A model generated the notes under the pieces. The model was given only the letters and a program-made list of their open reading frames with translations. It was not told the DNA's origin and did no database searches. DNA of 64,000 nucleotides from Candidatus Sulfotelmatobacter sp. (lineage in GTDB: Bacteria; Vulcanimicrobiota; Vulcanimicrobiia; Vulcanimicrobiales; Vulcanimicrobiaceae): assembly GCA_035504415.1 (NCBI GenBank), contig DATJRY010000011.1, positions 310,001 to 374,000 on the forward strand. The letters run 5' to 3'. The position numbers and the translations under genes are program-made. Below, piece by piece: positions 62,339 through 64,000 of this stretch (positions are counted from its first letter, which is position 1; each line of letters starts with the position of its first letter).

Positions 62339-63853
62339 ATGGCCATGCGATCCTTCCGCTGGAGCGCGGCCGCATTTGGCTGCGCCTGTATCGCACTCGT
62401 CGCGATCGCGCGCGCCGCGGGCGACGCCCCACCGCACCCACCCCCTGTCGGACTGCCGGATCCGCCCGCCGTGCGGCCGATCCACGGCGTCACCTCGCTC
62501 ACGCTGACGGCGGCCCAAACGAGCGCGGGGCGCGCCGGCATGCTGTACGAGGGCGCCCCCGTCATGCCGACCATCCGCGTGTGGCCCGGCGATCAGTTGA
62601 AGATCGTCTACGTCAACGAGCTCTCACCGCACTCCGCGGAAGCGTGCGCGCTCGGACCGTGCATGGACATGACGAACCTGCACTTCCACGGCATGGAGGT
62701 CTCGCCGAAAGCACCGCAAGACGACGTGCTCACCATGCTCGCCGCGCCCGGCCAGACGTTGCACTACGACGTCCGCGTCCCACCGGGCCACATCCCGGGA
62801 CTATTCTGGTTCCACACGCATCCGCACAGTGAAAGCGCGGAACAGGATTTGGACGGGATGTCGGGCGCGATCGTCGTCGAGGGCATCGACCGGTACGTGC
62901 CGGCGGTCCGCGGCCTTCGCGAACGCGTCTTGATCGTGCGCACCCGCGACGCTCGCAGCTACAGCACGCCGCGCATCGCGCTCTTGCGCGCGCGGCTGGG
63001 CGTGCCGGCGCACGACTGCGGCACCTCCGGCGAGCAAGTCGCCGGTTTCGCGACCGTCAACGGCATGCTGCGCCCGTCGATCGCGATTCGTCCCGGCGAG
63101 CGTCAGTTTTGGCGCCTCGTCAACGCGCAGCCCGAATCGTATCTCGATCTCTCGCTCGACGGCGAGTCGCTCGAGGTGGTCGCGCTCGACGGCGAGCCGC
63201 TCGCGTACCGCAACCCCACCCGCCCGACGCGCACGTTCACGCACCTGCTGATCCCGCCGGCCGGCCGCGTCGAGGCGATCGTAACCGGACCGCCCGCCGG
63301 CAGTCACGCCACGCTGCGTAGCGCCTGCGTCGACACCGGTCCCGCCGGCGACATCAACGCGGGACAAGTGCTGGCGGACGTGGTTCCGGCCCTCGCCTCG
63401 GACACGCCGAAACAGACCGTGCCGGTCTCCACCGAGCCGCCGGTCTATGTCTCGGCGGCTCCGGCGATCGCGGCGGAGCGAGCGCCGGCGCAGTTCGTCG
63501 TCCACTTCTCCGAGCACGACCACGGCTTTTACATCAACGGCCGCAAGTTCTCGATGACCGACGGGCCGATGACGATCGCGCGGGTCGGTACCTACGCGCA
63601 CTGGCACATCGTCAACGACTCGGACGAGATGCACCCGTTTCACATCCATCAGGTGCACTTCCTGACCTACCGGGACCACGGTACGGTCGTCGCAAACCCG
63701 GTCTGGCTCGACACCGTCAACGTGCGCCAACGCACGTCGGTCGACACCGTGATGGACTTCACCAACCCCGTCATCCGGGGGATGGCGGTTTTCCATTGCC
63801 ACATCCTCAATCACGAGGACAAAGGCATGATGGCGAAAGTGCTGTTCCGCTAG
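62339..63853 (+). CDS. Multicopper oxidase
   Basis: 504 residues with a signal peptide to about residue 27 (ARA). All four copper motifs are present: LHFHGME and FWFHTHPHSE in the first cupredoxin domain, HPFHIHQVHF and HCHILNHEDKGMM in the last. The M after the final His suggests a type 1 copper with Met axial ligand. The layout matches CueO/laccase-like enzymes of the periplasm, which oxidise phenols or cuprous ions. A second ATG 6 bases on is possible. No copper chaperone or exporter is next to it. Confidence 0.9.
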   Translation: MAMRSFRWSAAAFGCACIALVAIARAAGDAPPHPPPVGLPDPPAVRPIHGVTSLTLTAAQTSAGRAGMLYEGAPVMPTIRVWPGDQLKIVYVNELSPHSAEACALGPCMDMTNLHFHGMEVSPKAPQDDVLTMLAAPGQTLHYDVRVPPGHIPGLFWFHTHPHSESAEQDLDGMSGAIVVEGIDRYVPAVRGLRERVLIVRTRDARSYSTPRIALLRARLGVPAHDCGTSGEQVAGFATVNGMLRPSIAIRPGERQFWRLVNAQPESYLDLSLDGESLEVVALDGEPLAYRNPTRPTRTFTHLLIPPAGRVEAIVTGPPAGSHATLRSACVDTGPAGDINAGQVLADVVPALASDTPKQTVPVSTEPPVYVSAAPAIAAERAPAQFVVHFSEHDHGFYINGRKFSMTDGPMTIARVGTYAHWHIVNDSDEMHPFHIHQVHFLTYRDHGTVVANPVWLDTVNVRQRTSVDTVMDFTNPVIRGMAVFHCHILNHEDKGMMAKVLFR

Positions 63854-63860
63854 CAGCGGC

Positions 63861-64000
63861 TCAGAACGACCACTGCCACGCGTTCCAGGTCTCGATGATG
63901 CCGTTGGGGCGGAAGTTCTGCAGGTCGCTGTCGACCGCTTCGATCTGGCGCGGCCACCAAAGGTACGCGTACGGCGCGTCGCGCGCCAGCAGCGCTTGAA
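63861..64000 (-). CDS. C-terminal end of a family-5 (oligopeptide) substrate-binding protein, cut by window edge
   Basis: The last 45 residues read leftward from 64000 to the TGA at 63861: LLARDAPYAYLWWPRQIEAV then LQNFRPNGIIETWNAWQW. This is typical of the C terminus of SBP family 5 proteins, which bind peptides or nickel. The rest lies outside the window. Convergent with the multicopper oxidase; 7 bases between the stops leave no room for a terminator. Confidence 0.72.
   Translation of the reverse strand, partial: QALLARDAPYAYLWWPRQIEAVDSDLQNFRPNGIIETWNAWQWSF

Overview
This window is a GC-rich (roughly two-thirds G+C) chromosomal segment from a didermic bacterium. Envelope genes support an outer membrane: an RND pump, beta-barrel-like surface proteins, lipoproteins and a CBM9/DUF5916-type barrel. 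GTG and TTG starts, start/stop overlaps of 1-4 bases and short intergenic gaps are the rule. The mix of genes would fit a poorly studied soil or environmental lineage such as Eremiobacterota (WPS-2), but that placement is an inference with no marker gene behind it. No rRNA, tRNA, CRISPR array or transposase was recognised.

Region by region. 1-2061: the 3' half of an RND permease, closed by a strong intrinsic terminator. 2217-12245: a six-gene secreted/surface cluster with two four-cysteine pilin-like proteins, each followed by a two-Ig-domain chaperone-like protein, then a 1337-residue surface protein and a 980-residue usher-like outer-membrane protein. 12234-20092: ligA, a VOC protein, a small secreted ORF coupled to a chemotaxis receptor, and uvrA. 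20163-23107: a membrane protein, two small secreted proteins and a lipoprotein with a CHAP/NlpC-like amidase domain. 23227-27748: HAD hydrolase, GH38 alpha-mannosidase, CARDB-like protein and epoxide-hydrolase-like enzyme. 27845-33812: a miniature CarF/TMEM189-type desaturase homologue and a leftward operon, tcuA-tcuB-DsbA-(MBL-cupin)-LuxR, divergent from a GntR regulator. The DsbA gene has an in-frame TGA exactly at the first active-site cysteine, followed by a bacterial SECIS-like hairpin. 33818-38967: an outer-membrane CBM9-like protein, a DUF2380-like lipoprotein-sized protein, two tandem serpin-like secreted proteins and two small proteins.

38968-43527 has visibly lower GC and looks acquired: a Fic protein, a membrane-anchored unknown, a frameshifted acidic repeat protein and a sulfotransferase. 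43528-55004 returns to host composition: an EamA exporter, then a nine-gene leftward operon. That operon starts with a MarR regulator fused to a TRAP-type (DctP) ligand-binding domain, continues with a branched-chain-amino-acid-type ABC importer, and ends with hydantoinase/oxoprolinase A and B subunits and a D-glutamate-cyclase-like (DUF1445) protein. The operon reads as uptake and hydrolysis of a cyclic amide or 5-oxoproline-like compound. 55134-64000: an unknown protein, a Tat-exported binding protein, a TPR-LuxR regulator, a glutamine-synthetase-like ligase overlapping a Rieske oxygenase (a likely two-step amine degradation pair), a DUF1028 protein, a multicopper oxidase with a possible leaderless start, and the tail of a family-5 oligopeptide-binding protein.

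The most unusual items are the UPFC selenoprotein candidate, the MarR-DctP fusion and the chaperone/pilin/usher-like surface cluster.
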